A stretch of 64,000 bases of DNA from the NCBI GenBank assembly GCA_963995525.1, contig OZ023207.1, positions 32,936,981 to 33,000,980 of the forward strand. The letters are read 5' to 3'. Positions 1-11,581 of this stretch are shown piece after piece. Origin of the DNA: Escarpia spicata. Its lineage: Eukaryota > Annelida > Polychaeta > Sabellida > Siboglinidae. A program made the translations under genes and the position numbers. The notes beneath the pieces are model-generated. The model was not told the origin of the DNA. It worked only from the letters and a program-made list of their open reading frames with translations, and searched no databases. Within the stretch, counting starts at the first letter, position 1, and every line of letters begins with the position of its first letter.

Positions 1-464
1 AAATCTGTATTTGATTCAATTATTCTAAGGGCTCCAAAGGTCCCCTAAAATGCTAAATTTGCTAACTAAATGGTCTACTGTAGCAACATATCTAGCAGGC
101 TTCCAGTCCTTTTGTTCAAGTAATCCCTTTTCCCACAACATCTGTCACACCTCACTGTGGCTGGCTGGTTAAAGTGTGACTAATCTGTAATTGGTCACTG
201 GCAGAGGCTTGGATCAACACACTGCTGTACCAGAAACAGAACACTATTCCCCTTCCCAAAACATATGTCACATGCGGAGTCTGTGTCTTGTATGGATATA
301 TATTTTTATGCAGTTGTTTTATATAAGCAGAAAGTTAATTGAAATTAGTTATTAGGCCACAGAAAAGTAATTCCCGGTTTCTCATTGATGCATGTATTTA
401 AAAATATGTGCCACTACATTTTATTTTCTATTATAATTATTCTTCTAAATGCAAGACATGGTGC

Positions 465-960
465 AATAAGTGAACAGTAAACATGTAAACATTTTACTTC
501 CATCATAACCCTTAATGATCTGTAACTATGATTCACCAAAAAACATTTGATTAATAATTACCTACAGGGTTGTTTGATTTATGCCGGGCAGAAACTGTTT
601 CTGCAAAAATAATTTGATTCATATTTACCTACAGGGTTGTTTGATTTATGCCGGACAGAAACTGTTTCTGCAAAAATAATTTGATTAATAATTACCTACA
701 GGGTTGTTTGATTTATGCCGGGCAGAAACTGTTTCTGCCCGGCTGAAACGGCAACAATAGGAAATACATGCCATTGATAGGCAAACGTGTTCTTTTTATA
801 GAAAACGTTAGTTTCTTTCTGTACCTGTCTACGTATGATAACCATTTGTCCGTCCTGCTCACAATAAACATCACATGAATAATAAAAGGAAGATCACTGC
901 CACTTAACTTGTGGATTATTATAAACTGTTCTGCTACTGCTTAGTGGACAGTTTATTAGA
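465..960 (+). repeat. Host repeat, copy A (intact; carries the empty transposon target site)
   Basis: This copy matches, in the same orientation, the split copy B at 1275-1321 plus 8535-8850. It starts near GTGAACAGTAAACATG and runs through CATAACCCTTAATGATCTG, with TTAA at 512-515. In copy B the transposon sits exactly at that TTAA. Inside copy A a ~66-bp unit containing ACCTACAGGGTTGTTTGATT occurs three times (about 548-745), whereas copy B has it once. No coding potential is visible. Confidence 0.85.
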
Positions 961-1274
961 GGGTCAAGTTCAAATACATCAGCACGTTTTTCACACCTGC
1001 ATGGTAGTTTAGGCTCAGTAGTGTGCTGGCAGCCACTAAACCTATAGGCTTGTGTGAAAAGGATAGTTGGCAGAAGAACTAACTTCAAAGCACCATTGCA
1101 TCCATTTAGCCAGGCAGCAGTCCCAATGTCCCAATGTCTGCTGCTATGTTTATATAATAATTATATAGGCGTAATGATCCCAATACACCAATCTGTTGGC
1201 ATAATGTCAGATAATGGAACTAGGTTAAACATCTTAACAATAACTATAATTAGTTCTGTGGGGCTGTTTTTTTC

Positions 1275-1321
1275 AGTGAACAGTAAACATGTAAACATTT
1301 TACTTCCATCATAACCCTTAT
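1275..1321 (+). repeat. Host repeat copy B, left fragment
   Basis: The left part of the second repeat copy is nearly identical to 467-515. It stops at TTAT (1318-1321), where copy A reads TTAA, and the transposon begins at the next base. The rest of copy B resumes at 8535. Confidence 0.85.
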
Positions 1322-1335
1322 AGGGGAAATGAAAC
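1322..1335 (+). repeat. Left terminal inverted repeat of the TTAA transposon
   Basis: AGGGGAAATGAAAC is the inverse of the right end at 8521-8534 over 13 bases, with a C/T difference at the fourteenth. Confidence 0.85.
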
Positions 1336-3460
1336 GATTGAACAACCACAGCCCAAACATAAGAACATACCATTTAGAGTACATGTCACCATGATTTTAC
1401 AAGTACAGCGTCACGGTGTATTTTTAATAATTTTTCAAACGTAGCTACTATCGGCACAGGGCGCCGCCATCATGCTCTAGGAGCGTGTGGTTGTACATCC
1501 GGTTTGATTGGCGAGATGTCTCCCAAAGCTGTATACAGCAATTCGATAGGCGACGCAGCGAAGCTCTCAGAAAAACCGACGAAACGCATACAAACACATA
1601 AAAACAGAACAATTTAATGCACTGCGTGGCTACTAGATATACTATAAGTGTTAGTAAGCAACTTTTCACATACTTCCACAGAAGGATTCCAACAGAAAAA
1701 AACAAGTTATAGATGATGAATTTGACGTGTTCGCCGGCGGCAAGATTGGCAAGTCTGCGGTGGTCACTTTCAAACGCCGATTGCAAGCCTAAATACGAAA
1801 GTGACGAGCATAAAAAGACATTGAACGTCGAAACATAATTCTTGGTTAAAGTCACAGGTCCATCTTCAGTCGATTTGTTTACATATAACTATGCACCGAT
1901 GAAGTAAAATTAAACGAAATCGACCTGGAAGCTCGACATTATTGCCTTATTTGGAGGGTGAAGCGGCGCGTAGGAAATAACAAGCCGAAACCAGCTTGTT
2001 GTTGCCAAGGTGACTCGGCACTCACGAGTTCCGTCAAGTATCATTACGACCACTATATAGTCCCGCAGTTCTAGTTCAAAGTCTGCATATATACAAATAT
2101 GACGTATTCAAAATTGAAATGTAATAAGAAATGTGAATGTGATAAAGTACAAATACGTGTGAATACTATGATATAATTGGGAATAATGAGTGCTTGTAAT
2201 CCGCCGATTTAGTTTACGGCAAGTCGTGCCGGCGTGTTGCTACGTCTGAATACCGCAACGTCTACATCTACAAGTCTGTTATCGACTTAGTTGCTGATGG
2301 GGGGAATAACCTTCAAAATAATTACAAAAATAAATGTCAGCTACCGTAGCCAGTATAACGTTTTGCGAAATAGTGTCGTCATCTATTAATCAACATTAGT
2401 CACAGTCCGGACCAAGCCCTGTCAAAAATGTATTGTAGGCATTGTCATTGGAATGTATTAATTTAAAAGAAATAGTTAAAGACAAATATTATTGAAGTTG
2501 GACTGCTCAAATACTATAAAATGTAACCGCATTTAATTAAGTGACATTACAAGTATTTAAATCCTTAAAAATACTTATTATACAGTCAATAGCATATAAC
2601 AAAACACTGTAGTCATATCTGATATAATTAGTTATTGGCATAGTAAATAGGTTTACATCAGTCAACTAAAGTCAATCACCATGTAGGCCTAATACTAATT
2701 TATGTGTCTCAAATATTGGCTTGTAATAATGGACCCTGAATTGATGCTCCAGTTTTGAGGCAACAATTTAGCAAGCATGCTATCATACCAACTTTTTTCC
2801 TGATATAGATTGCATGACTGCAAACACCAATGTATGCTTTTAATAACAAGGACATTGTATATAATTTGACTTTTGAATGTAAGCCTAACAAGGAAAAAAG
2901 GAAATAACGTCACAGGAAAAAGCCACAAAGATTAATAAATATGTATTTTGTATTTATAAAGTTCAAATGTTAAACACATTTGAGTGCGCATGCATTTTAA
3001 TCATGAAAATTAAAGATAACACACATATCCACTAAAAAAAAACGTTGAAAAAGTCACTTGTAAATCGCACTTGTGCTCCAATTTTAATTAATATTTGCAC
3101 GATTGTGTCAATTTGTTCATAATATATAACGGAAGTATCCAAACAACCATAGGGCCTAATACTGAGCGCAAGCTTCGAAGGATCCAGCGAAGGATTTAGC
3201 ATGCGAGATGACATCGTCCCTTGTGGTAATACAAATGTCACTTGTAGTGCTGTCACGCCATCGAACTGTAGTGTCAAAACATAAAGGAAGCCAGTGGTCG
3301 TGTCGCCAGTGCGACACTTTGTCGATGCAGTAGTTAATACTGACAATACTGTTGTTCCATTGAACATTCACCATGACCGTGGGTACGCAAAGTTGCCATC
3401 GCAGTCTAGCACGCCTTCTCCGACTGACCCTGACCATGGCAGTTCTGTCAATATAGACAC
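1336..3460. other. Transposon 5' interior, no gene recognised
   Basis: This is AT-rich sequence between the left terminus and the first convincing transposase codons. Short ORFs occur on both strands (for example minus 1448-1855), but none shows a recognisable domain, and stops interrupt all frames. The transposase N terminus, including any THAP-type zinc finger, is not visible in an open frame here. Confidence 0.5.
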
Positions 3461-3462
3461 CC

Positions 3463-5311
3463 TTCGGATGTCCCAGTCTCACTATCGCCATCTTCAGACG
3501 ATTCTGTCTGCAACAGCAAGAAGAGAAACATTGAAGCGAGTGATGCAGAATATGTTGTAGCATGTGACAGCGGTATCACTGATGATGACTCAAGCGGTTC
3601 TTACACTAATGGGAAAGAGAGTTTGTCATCTGTGAGAAAAACATCATTTCACTTTTCTGCACCTGCTAAAACACCAAACTGCAATAAACCACTTATATCA
3701 AAGCCTAGCATCACAGTGACTGGATATGCAGTGGTTGTGACCACAGAATGTGTTGATGGCCACTCGTTCATGTGGCACTCGCAACCCAAGATTGGTAACA
3801 TTTATGAGAGTAACTTGTTGATACCAAGCGTCCTCTTCCTGACTGGACATTCATTCACTGTGTACAATTTGGTCAAACTAATGAACCTATGTGCCTTGTC
3901 ACCCCACCAGTGCTACAACATACAGCGGGCATACATACTGCCAGAGATAGAGGACATGCCATTCAGAGGCCATCATGTCAGCTCTGGCCGGACAGAGCGT
4001 GGTCGCATCAGATGATGCAAGATATGACAATCCAGGACACAACGCTACATTTGGCATTTACTTCATCATGGACACTGACAGCCAACTCATCATTGCTCAA
4101 GAAACTGTTCGGGTCACAGAGGTCAAGAACAGTTACTGGATGGAAGTGGAGGGCTTGAAACGCTGCTTGGACAACCTGACTGACCATGGGGTGAAGATCA
4201 CCACACTTGCCACTGACAGACATCCCAGCATTAGAAAGAGAAAGAAATAAAGGTTGTTGCCTGCCAAGAAAGTTGAAGTTGTCCCTTTGATAGGCGCAAT
4301 TGCCAACCACCTGTGGTATTGCGCATCAGCTTGTGATGGTGATCCCCGCTTGATGAAGGAGATGTGGATCTCGCTCCTCCATCACATCAGGAATTCCATT
4401 CATGGACAGCAGGCGCAGAGTTGTACCGGAAGTGCAGTCATGCAACGTATACACAACAAGAAGTGAAAACAAGACTGAAGGTACAGAAGCCTTCACTGTC
4501 CAGAAAGCTATACTGGAGTGTTGCCTACTGTATGATATAGAGAGGGTTACGAAGTGTGTTCACACTGGTGAACTGGAAAGCTTACATGCCCTCTTCCTCA
4601 AGTATGCACCCAAGTTCAGCCGTCAAGGCATCATAGCCAGACTCCACTTGGCCACCATTGACCACAACACAAATACAAGGTAAGGCTTGTCATATCAATA
4701 GTGTTAACATTTGATGTTACAAAATAATGTATCAGTTGCTTGACAAAGCTGCACACTTTAGAAATCCAGCATTGCATTAGGAAATAAACTGAAATGGCTG
4801 AAAATCCCTGCCTGTACTCGATAGCAAAACAATGTTAGGAATACAGTTTCGAAAATACAATCTCACTGCACAAGAGTATGCATGCAAACAACAGATAACA
4901 TAATTAAAATTGAGGACATTTGTTTATTGTTACTTGAATTGTTTAATTATATATCAATGGAATTGGAATGGTATGCTTTGGAATTGCTTATTGAAATATA
5001 AACTGATGCATATATAAATTATATATATGATTCAATAATAAATATTTGAATGTATTATGGAATTGGAATTCCTTGAAGTTTAAATTGAAAAGGATGGGAG
5101 GGAGGGAGGGAGGGAGGGAGGGAGGGAGGGAGGGAGGGAGTTCAATCAGCGGGAAATGGTGAAAACAGCAGACAACAAGCTACGGTATCAGCTGCAGTAT
5201 TCAAAGTCTGCTGGGTATGTAGTTAAAGTGATGGCGTCAAAGGACTACAGTTTCCGAGGAGAAATTCTAGAGGGCATCGCAGCTAGATGCACGAGTGGCA
5301 CAAAGCTGTGA
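3463..5311 (+). pseudogene. Kolobok-like DDE transposase, frameshifted and internally deleted
   Basis: The protein can be followed in pieces on the plus strand. The frame covering about 3463-4015 reads through SSDDSVCNSKKRN to GYAVVVTTECVDGHSFMW and NIYESNLLIPSVLFLTG. After a shift, the frame at 3975-4250 has ASDDARYDNPGHNATFGIY, in the position of the family's GDGRxDSPGxxAxYxTY motif, then ATDRHPSIRK, the TDRH block. A stop follows at 4248-4250, and the stretch that should carry the DxWH block is missing. NHLWYCASACDGDP (about 4290-4340) and HTGELESLHALFLKYAPK (4560s) match the later conserved blocks. Exon one ends NTNTR with a GTAAG donor at about 4680. A short second exon (about 5142-5311) reads LRYQLQYSKSAGYVVKV and ends at TGA 5309-5311. 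The motifs are recalled from the family and the superfamily name is an inference, supported by the TTAA site. It could instead be a related TTAA superfamily. Confidence 0.7.
5095..5141 (+). repeat. (GGGA)n microsatellite
   Basis: About eleven GGGA units sit directly before the second transposase exon. The tract is purine-only where a pyrimidine-rich splice acceptor would be expected on the plus strand. Confidence 0.9.
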
Positions 5312-7490
5312 AGTGTGCTCCAAGTTGCAACATCAAGTAAGGAGGTAACTCTAGCAGAGCATGCAGGCATCGAAAAACCAGCAAAAGAGGAGACTGTGGC
5401 AAAGCAAAGAAGCGGCTTTACGGAAAACTAGTTGTATCCGTATCAATTCGGTTTAGTGCCACCCAATTGATACGACATCCAATTTCAAATGACAATGGAT
5501 TTCTATGCTTAAATAACACAGTTTGAACATCACTGGCAGAAATAGAGAAACGTTTTAGACAAAGTGCATTCTCACTACTGTATAGGACCTCCTAAAGTAA
5601 GGAACATCCACTTCAAAGCTTGTATCCTAGTTGTGGTATGCAATGTATTTTATTAGACACTATTCTATGTAGGGAACTTTGGGTATATGTAATTTACTGG
5701 AATAGTTTAACCAAGTCCAAACATGTTACTTATAGTGATTTTTTTGCAACAGACTACCATTCTCAAACATCACACTGAACTGTACATGTATTTGTTCATA
5801 TGACTCACTGTACACTTTTAATGTGGCTTCTAGGATGTGTGTCACAAAAATGATAAGGGCCATTACCATTAAAACTGGACTGTTACCATCAAGTTTAGTA
5901 AAACTAAAGTGCCATCTTACAACAAAATATATATATATTTTTTAAGCTGTATGTTTTAGCCAGTATTATTAAAGTGTACTACAAACTAATGAAGCAGCAA
6001 AGGATTCAGCTATACGTTTTTTTTATATATATTCATACTTCATTGTTAGTATTACATTTGACATTATCACAAAACAACATCTCAAAAAGTACTTAATAAT
6101 AATAAGAACACTTATATAGTGCCATAAATCTAGATAAATCCATTTGGAGGCACTTGATAGATTTTGAAACTAGTACTACAAGTTGTGAATCTGTATCTTG
6201 AATAATAATACTTGTTTTCTTGACACATGGCCCTAGTGTTGAAAGTTGAAACCCACAATTATGTAAAACTGGAACTGTAATGGAATATTTTGTATGTAAT
6301 AATTTTTGTATCACAATATTTGATCATAATGATGACCCATATCATCAATAAACGTGTTACTTATTCATGTACTATATGTGCACAGGACTGACACAGACCC
6401 AAATTGTAATACAGTTAGATTAAAATGTGTCACAGTGTGAAGTGAATCAACTGAAAGAAACATTGAAAACCGGTGTGTGAATTTGACTAATGCATTGGCA
6501 CAGTCTGCCATGTAGTCTTATTTATTTGTGAATTGTTTCTCCATATGAATAAACTGTTGATATATTTCATGTTGGCTTCAGTATTACAAATTGAATTATG
6601 AATAGGGACATGCAAGACACTACAGATCACATTGTTTTTGCCAAAAATGGGATAAGAAGGCACCGAATAATTCATTCTTCCTTTTGGTCAATCTAATCTT
6701 ACTTATCCATGGTTTTTATTTTCACTGTACACTCACCTGTATAGTGCAATGTCCATAGCTTAAATTTTCATAAACCCCATCCACTTCTGGATACAGTGCA
6801 GGCTGGTATAACACGTCTGTTGCCTTTTCCAAGTCTCTCCCTTGACCACAAAGTGAAGTGACGATAGGCGGCTAATCGATTCAATCGATATGTTCTGAAA
6901 GTTCATTTATTTGCATTAGTTGATAATAAACAACCGGTATCTTCTAATTATTGTTATACTGGCAAAACTGTGTTTTATCAATATCACATCATGAATTCAG
7001 TGAATTTGTTCATTTGTTTGTGAAGGGCTGTAATAATTATGATTGTAAGACTACATTTCATGATGTGGTCTTGGTAACACACACACACATAATATAAATA
7101 ACATTTTTATTATATTAAAAACTCCACTTAAATATTTTTGTATCAATAATACATTGCACAATGTCCTGATTATGCATCTATTAATGCATGGTAGTGTGCA
7201 ATTTGTCTACATTTTTATATAAATTAAGCAAGTTGCTTGAACACTTTTAAATAGGGAATTAAACAAGTGTATAAAAAGGATGCACACATCCTGTCAAGAA
7301 TAAAAGTAAGTTTATTAAGAAAATTATCAAAAAATGTTTGATGAAAATCATAGACATAGTATTTTATGAAGATTGAGTGAACCTGAACATCTGAGCCTGA
7401 GGTGGGAACAAGTATAATTACTCTATTTAAGTTTGAAATAGTTATTGCTAGAATAATTATTTAATACCTGTTGAACTACGTAGTACTTAC
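5312..7490. other. Transposon interior, AT-rich, no gene recognised
   Basis: This is the interval between the transposase stop and the right-hand GC-richer block. It contains long AT-rich runs, a small (CA)n at 7078-7090 and no ORF with recognisable similarity on either strand. Confidence 0.5.
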
Positions 7491-7633
7491 CTACTAGCTA
7501 TTGGTCGAATCAACGAGTCTGCACGCAAATCATACAATGACAACAGACCGACTTCCAAGTTCCAACACCGCCCTGTTGGTGAAAACCGTTTCGAAGTCGA
7601 CACTCATAATCGGTAATGACACTAAATCTAAGA

Positions 7634-7816
7634 CTAATGCAGGCATCTGCAAGGTCTACGGTGCTGTACGGCAGCTATATCCCTACAGCACAGCAACTCG
7701 ATGTGCGTCGACATTGTCATTGGGACGCAGTGTCCACACAAACACCATGCGACATTATTAAGTCGCGTAACGTCTTCGTCGTCGATAGACCAACTGTCAC
7801 TGTCCGACTCCCACAA
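7634..7816 (-). CDS. P2X7 intracellular ('ballast')-domain-like segment inside the TTAA transposon
   Basis: The minus-strand frame opens MWESDSDSWSIDDEDVTRL, a Ser/Asp-rich acidic lead, and continues WCLCGHCVPM and then IELLCCRDIAAV before stopping at 7634. The cysteine pattern CxCGxCxxM...ExxCCxxxxxV is the zinc-cysteine core of the C-terminal domain of P2X7 receptors. In invertebrates the same core occurs in proteins without a channel domain. No channel or transmembrane sequence is present, so this is not a receptor gene. The frame ends soon after the core. The downstream sequence in another frame (DACISLRFSVIT) may be the frameshifted continuation, which would make it a fragment. It lies 718 bp inside the right terminus, opposite in strand to the transposase. 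Its function is unknown. Confidence 0.6.
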   Translation of the reverse strand: MWESDSDSWSIDDEDVTRLNNVAWCLCGHCVPMTMSTHIELLCCRDIAAVQHRRPCRCLH

Positions 7817-8520
7817 CTGAACCTGACCCGGGGCCGGACATTATCGGACCGTGGATCGCACACTGTGACACTGTCACTGGGTTAAACCCGTATGGCACAG
7901 GCCCTGTGTCAACCGTAATTTCCGAGTGACAAGTCGAACTAGTCTTCATCTGTCGTATCGATTTTCTCCCCAAGTGATACAGAAGTTTTAAAAATCACTT
8001 TTAATAACTCGTCTCTACAAAAATTCTTCGACGTCTTTGTCAACAAAATAAAAATAGTCCCGGTATGCGCGCGCATCTAATATTCTGAACTTTGCTTTGA
8101 AAACCCCGCCCCCTTCTGGCAGCTAAAATCTTCGTTCGGGAAGTGCGACTTTAACAACGATTTCATTGGTTATAAATCGTTGCCATTTAATTTCACCTTT
8201 TTATTTCGAACGCGTATACAAGTTATTTGTTGACCTATAGAACGCCTATCGTGTATAATAGGGCACCATATCTTTGTTTTCGCACAGAAATGTCTACTAA
8301 TGAAGTAAACCGAAAAACCCCGAAATTTAACATTGATTAGATAGGAGTGAATCAAACCACTCGCTTGGAACAAAGATGGCGATACGCAGTGCTCTATAGC
8401 GACGATTTAGGCATCGAACAAAATCATTTTTTTAGTTTGTCTTATAAATGAGTACGTTTCTGTTAACATTAATGTATACTTATATAGTATATATTTAAAT
8501 ATGTAGCATGAAACAGCTGC
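7817..8520. other. Transposon right-end non-coding sequence
   Basis: A GC-richer block, then AT-rich sequence up to the right terminal repeat. A small minus ORF at 8170-8373 has no recognisable similarity. I see no supported gene. Confidence 0.4.
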
Positions 8521-8534
8521 ATTTCATTTCCCCT
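8521..8534 (-). repeat. Right terminal inverted repeat of the TTAA transposon
   Basis: It reads ATTTCATTTCCCCT on the plus strand, immediately followed by the TTAA target site (8535-8538) and the continuation of the host repeat (TGATCTGTAAC). Confidence 0.85.
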
Positions 8535-8850
8535 TTAATGATCTGTAACTATGATTCACCAAAAAACATTTGATTAATAATTACCTACAGGGTTGTTTAA
8601 TTTATGCCGAGCAGAAACTGTTTCTGCCCGGCAGAAACAGCAACAATAGGAAATACATGTCATTGATAGGCAAACGTGTTCTTTTTATAGAAAATGTCAG
8701 TTTCTTTCTGTACCTGTCTATGTATGATAACCATTTGTCTGCCATGCTCACAATAAACATCACATGAATAATAAAAGGAAGATCACTGCCACATAACTTG
8801 TGGATTATTATAAAACTGCTTTGCTACTGCTTGGTGGACAGTAAGCTGCA
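8535..8850 (+). repeat. Host repeat copy B, right fragment
   Basis: It resumes at TTAATGATCTGTAAC and parallels 512-950, including AACAATAGGAAATACATG and ATAATAAAAGGAAGATCAC. It carries the ~66-bp inner unit once, where copy A has three. Confidence 0.85.
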
Positions 8851-9345
8851 ACTGTCTTTGAGTTTGTTTACATTTTGACAAACTACTATTATATAGCACT
8901 AATTTTAGAATGAATCACATTTTGAGAATGCATGTCATTGTTTGCGTTGTAACTTTTGTATGTTTCATTTTCTGCTGCTACAAGTTGCGTTCATCTGAAA
9001 GATTATTCAATTACCTATCCAATGATAATACATATGTTGTGGTGTTGGAAATATATAGCTTTAGTATATTGTACACGAGGGTTGTGATAGGAAACTATTG
9101 AACATTGCGACAGTCCAGAAAGACAGCATGAGACGTGTCACTCAATATATGAAGTGTGACTTTCAGATACTTCATTTTGTAGTGCTATGGATTATGATGG
9201 GCCTCTCCATTAGCTCCCTATATATTTATGTGAATTATATCATTGTCATTAAAATATTTAAGAACAGGCTAACGCTAAGCTGCAACTGTCTTTGAGTTTG
9301 TTTACATTTTGATAAACTACTATTATATAGCACTAATTTTTGAAT
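8838..9345 (+). repeat. Direct repeat pair around CTGCAACTGTCTTTGAGTTT
   Basis: About 70 bp beginning GTAAGCTGCAACTGTCTTTG occur at about 8840-8910 and again at about 9273-9345, both ending near TATATAGCACTAATTTT. The intervening ~360 bp has no recognisable gene. Confidence 0.7.
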
Positions 9346-9572
9346 TGGCATGACTAATGCTAATATATCCCAGAAAATGACTTCTACAGGAAACAGTGTT
9401 GGTGTAAATTATCATCCCATTATTCTTACTGACAAAGACCTGTAAGTTAGGTGAGTAACACCTTCAAAGTTCTGACAGCAGGACACCGCCTTCGGTGAAG
9501 TCGAGACAAAAGTTTGACAAAGGCTTCAAGTTCAAACGGTCTATCATCGTCCAGCTGACCCATTTTTTATTT

Positions 9573-10640
9573 TCTTTAGACTACCTTTTGCTCTCAAATA
9601 ATCTGTCCTCTTAATTGTATACATAAAGACATAATCTGGCATAACTTTATATATTTTGTAGCAGCACATTTGTACTTCCAGTGTATCATATATTTATCAC
9701 TAGCTTGTGTCAACAGACAGCATTAAGCCAATAGACCCCTGTTAAACTGGACAGTTGCCTGTAGGTTTTAAACTTTGTCAAACAGTGAGTCTACCTTTTG
9801 CTCTCAAATAATCTGCCCTCTTAGTTTTACACATAAAGACATAATCTGGCATAACTTGATAAGTCTTTGTAGCAGCACATTTGTACTTCCAGTGTGTCAT
9901 TGCAACATAACATACATATTACATACTGTGTGCCACATTTGAATGTTGTGCATGTAATATTTCCATGCAATCCATTTGCATATATAATATATAACTTCAA
10001 CAACCGTTTTCTTCATTTTCACTTTTTGACCCCTACCATGTTCAATGCTCCATAACTTCGCAAATTTTTGTAGCAGTCAAAATTTTTGAAACCGTGTAAA
10101 GCACCCTACCAAACCTTTACAAGGATGTAAGAAAACAATGTTACAATTTTTCCGACTTACCACTCATTTGGTCAGCCAGGGTCACATATAGACGTATTAG
10201 TCCAAAGGACCTCAGGGCCACTTGGCCCATTTGTTTTATTTTTTTTAGTCTACCTTTTGCTCTCAAATAATCTGTCCTCTTAGTTTTACACATAATCTGG
10301 CAGAACTTGCTAAGTCTTTGTAGCTGCACATTTGTGTATCATTGCAACATAACATAAATACTGTGTGCCACATTTGAATGTCATGCATGTAATATTTCCA
10401 TGCAATTCATTTGCATATATAATATATAACTTCAACAATCGTTTTCTTCATTTTAACTTTTTGACCCTTTCCATGTTCATTGCTCCATAACTTCGCAAAT
10501 TTTTGTAGCAGTCATAATTTTAGAAACCGTGTAAAGCACCCCACCCAACGTTTACAAGGATGTAAGAAAACAATGTTATATTTGTCCGACTTATCACTCG
10601 CATAGTCCAAAGGACTTCAGGACCTCTTGGCCCATTCTTT
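9573..10640 (+). repeat. Tandem direct duplication of a ~440-bp non-coding unit, plus a partial third copy
   Basis: CTACCTTTTGCTCTCAAATA starts three blocks at about 9580, 9790 and 10250. The second (to ~10220) and third (to ~10637) run in parallel through TTTGCATATATAATATATAA, CTCCATAACTTCGCAAATTT and the ending GTCCAAAGGAC...GGCCCATT. The first covers only the initial ~115 bp. No coding potential is visible. Confidence 0.85.
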
Positions 10641-11575
10641 ATGAAGAACAGTAACTTATTAAAAGTACACAAACATGGACATTTGCTGTTGTTTATTATT
10701 AGTTATACACAGAACACTTACCTTTATTCTACCTGTGAAATACGAATCAATACAGGTATGCACAAGTGTAAAAATTATGTGTCCATTATATAATAGACGG
10801 GGTCTTTAAAAATAATGGTAAGTTCTTATATTATAGCATAGTCTATTACCGTAATGTACTTTATAGATGGCCCTTTAGTTTGCAGTAAGGTTTATGGGCC
10901 AACAAAGCTGTTTCTCTTTAACAGCAATAATTCAAATGACGCTCTCTGGCATCAAATGCACGTAATAATAACCACATAGCCAACATCATCCTATGTGTGC
11001 TATTTATTGTGACCAAGTGAAAGATCTAATGCAGTAATACATAAGTAATTATCAGTACAACGCAGGAGTGGATATGATTTAATGATGGGAGGCATAACTA
11101 CACCGCTTTGATGTTCACTAAACACCTGCACCCTCTCTTGGGCGAAAAGGGGCATGCACCCCATACGTACTCTGGATCTGCAAAATACATCGTACCAAAC
11201 GTAACACTCATTCATTTTAGAAAGGGGTACTCCCACGACCCCCTAGGTCTGCACCATCTAAGGTATCCGATGCCGCGTGTTCGAAAACAATTCATGTATA
11301 ATTTACATTTCAAAATAGTAGTTATTTAATCACCGTAGTATATATACTAAATACGACAATAACAAGCCATGACTACCTACGATTTAACACGCAAGCACGC
11401 AGGTTGTGCCGAGGAACACGTGTAAAGCGTAAGTGATCACAATCTAAAATTTGACACAAACCAGGCTAACCAAGAAACTGTAATGGGAACACTTAATAAA
11501 TAAGACCATTGTAGGAAGGTTGTAGTAACAATGCACAACCATATTTCGGTTATGATCTGTTTACGATTGCCCCAG
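10641..11575. other. Intergenic or 3'-flanking sequence, nothing recognised
   Basis: AT-rich single-copy-looking sequence downstream (in the minus sense) of the glycosyltransferase stop. The small overlapping ORFs at 11000-11330 on both strands have no recognisable domain. Part of this may be the 3' untranslated region. Confidence 0.4.
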
Positions 11576-11581
11576 CCGCCT

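Larger units (their letters stand above)
1322..8534 (+). mobile_element. 7.2 kb TTAA-flanked DNA transposon, Kolobok-like, inactive
   Basis: The element begins AGGGGAAATGAAA at 1322 and ends with the perfect inverse TTTCATTTCCCCT at 8534, a 13-bp terminal inverted repeat. It is flanked by TTAT (1318-1321, one change from TTAA) and TTAA (8535-8538), and it splits a host repeat whose uninterrupted copy lies at 465-960 with a single TTAA at 512-515. TTAA duplication is known for the piggyBac and Kolobok superfamilies. The plus-strand transposase remnant inside (about 3463-5311) favours Kolobok. A minus-strand P2X7-ballast-like segment lies near the right end. Stops, frameshifts and an internal deletion in the transposase indicate it is no longer autonomous. 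Confidence 0.85.

Noticed and set aside
1448..1855. 135-codon minus ORF in the transposon
   Set aside because: Hydrophobic, low-confidence composition with no recognisable domain or context.
7634..7816. A complete P2X receptor gene
   Set aside because: Only the cysteine-rich core is present; no channel ectodomain or transmembrane segments lie nearby.
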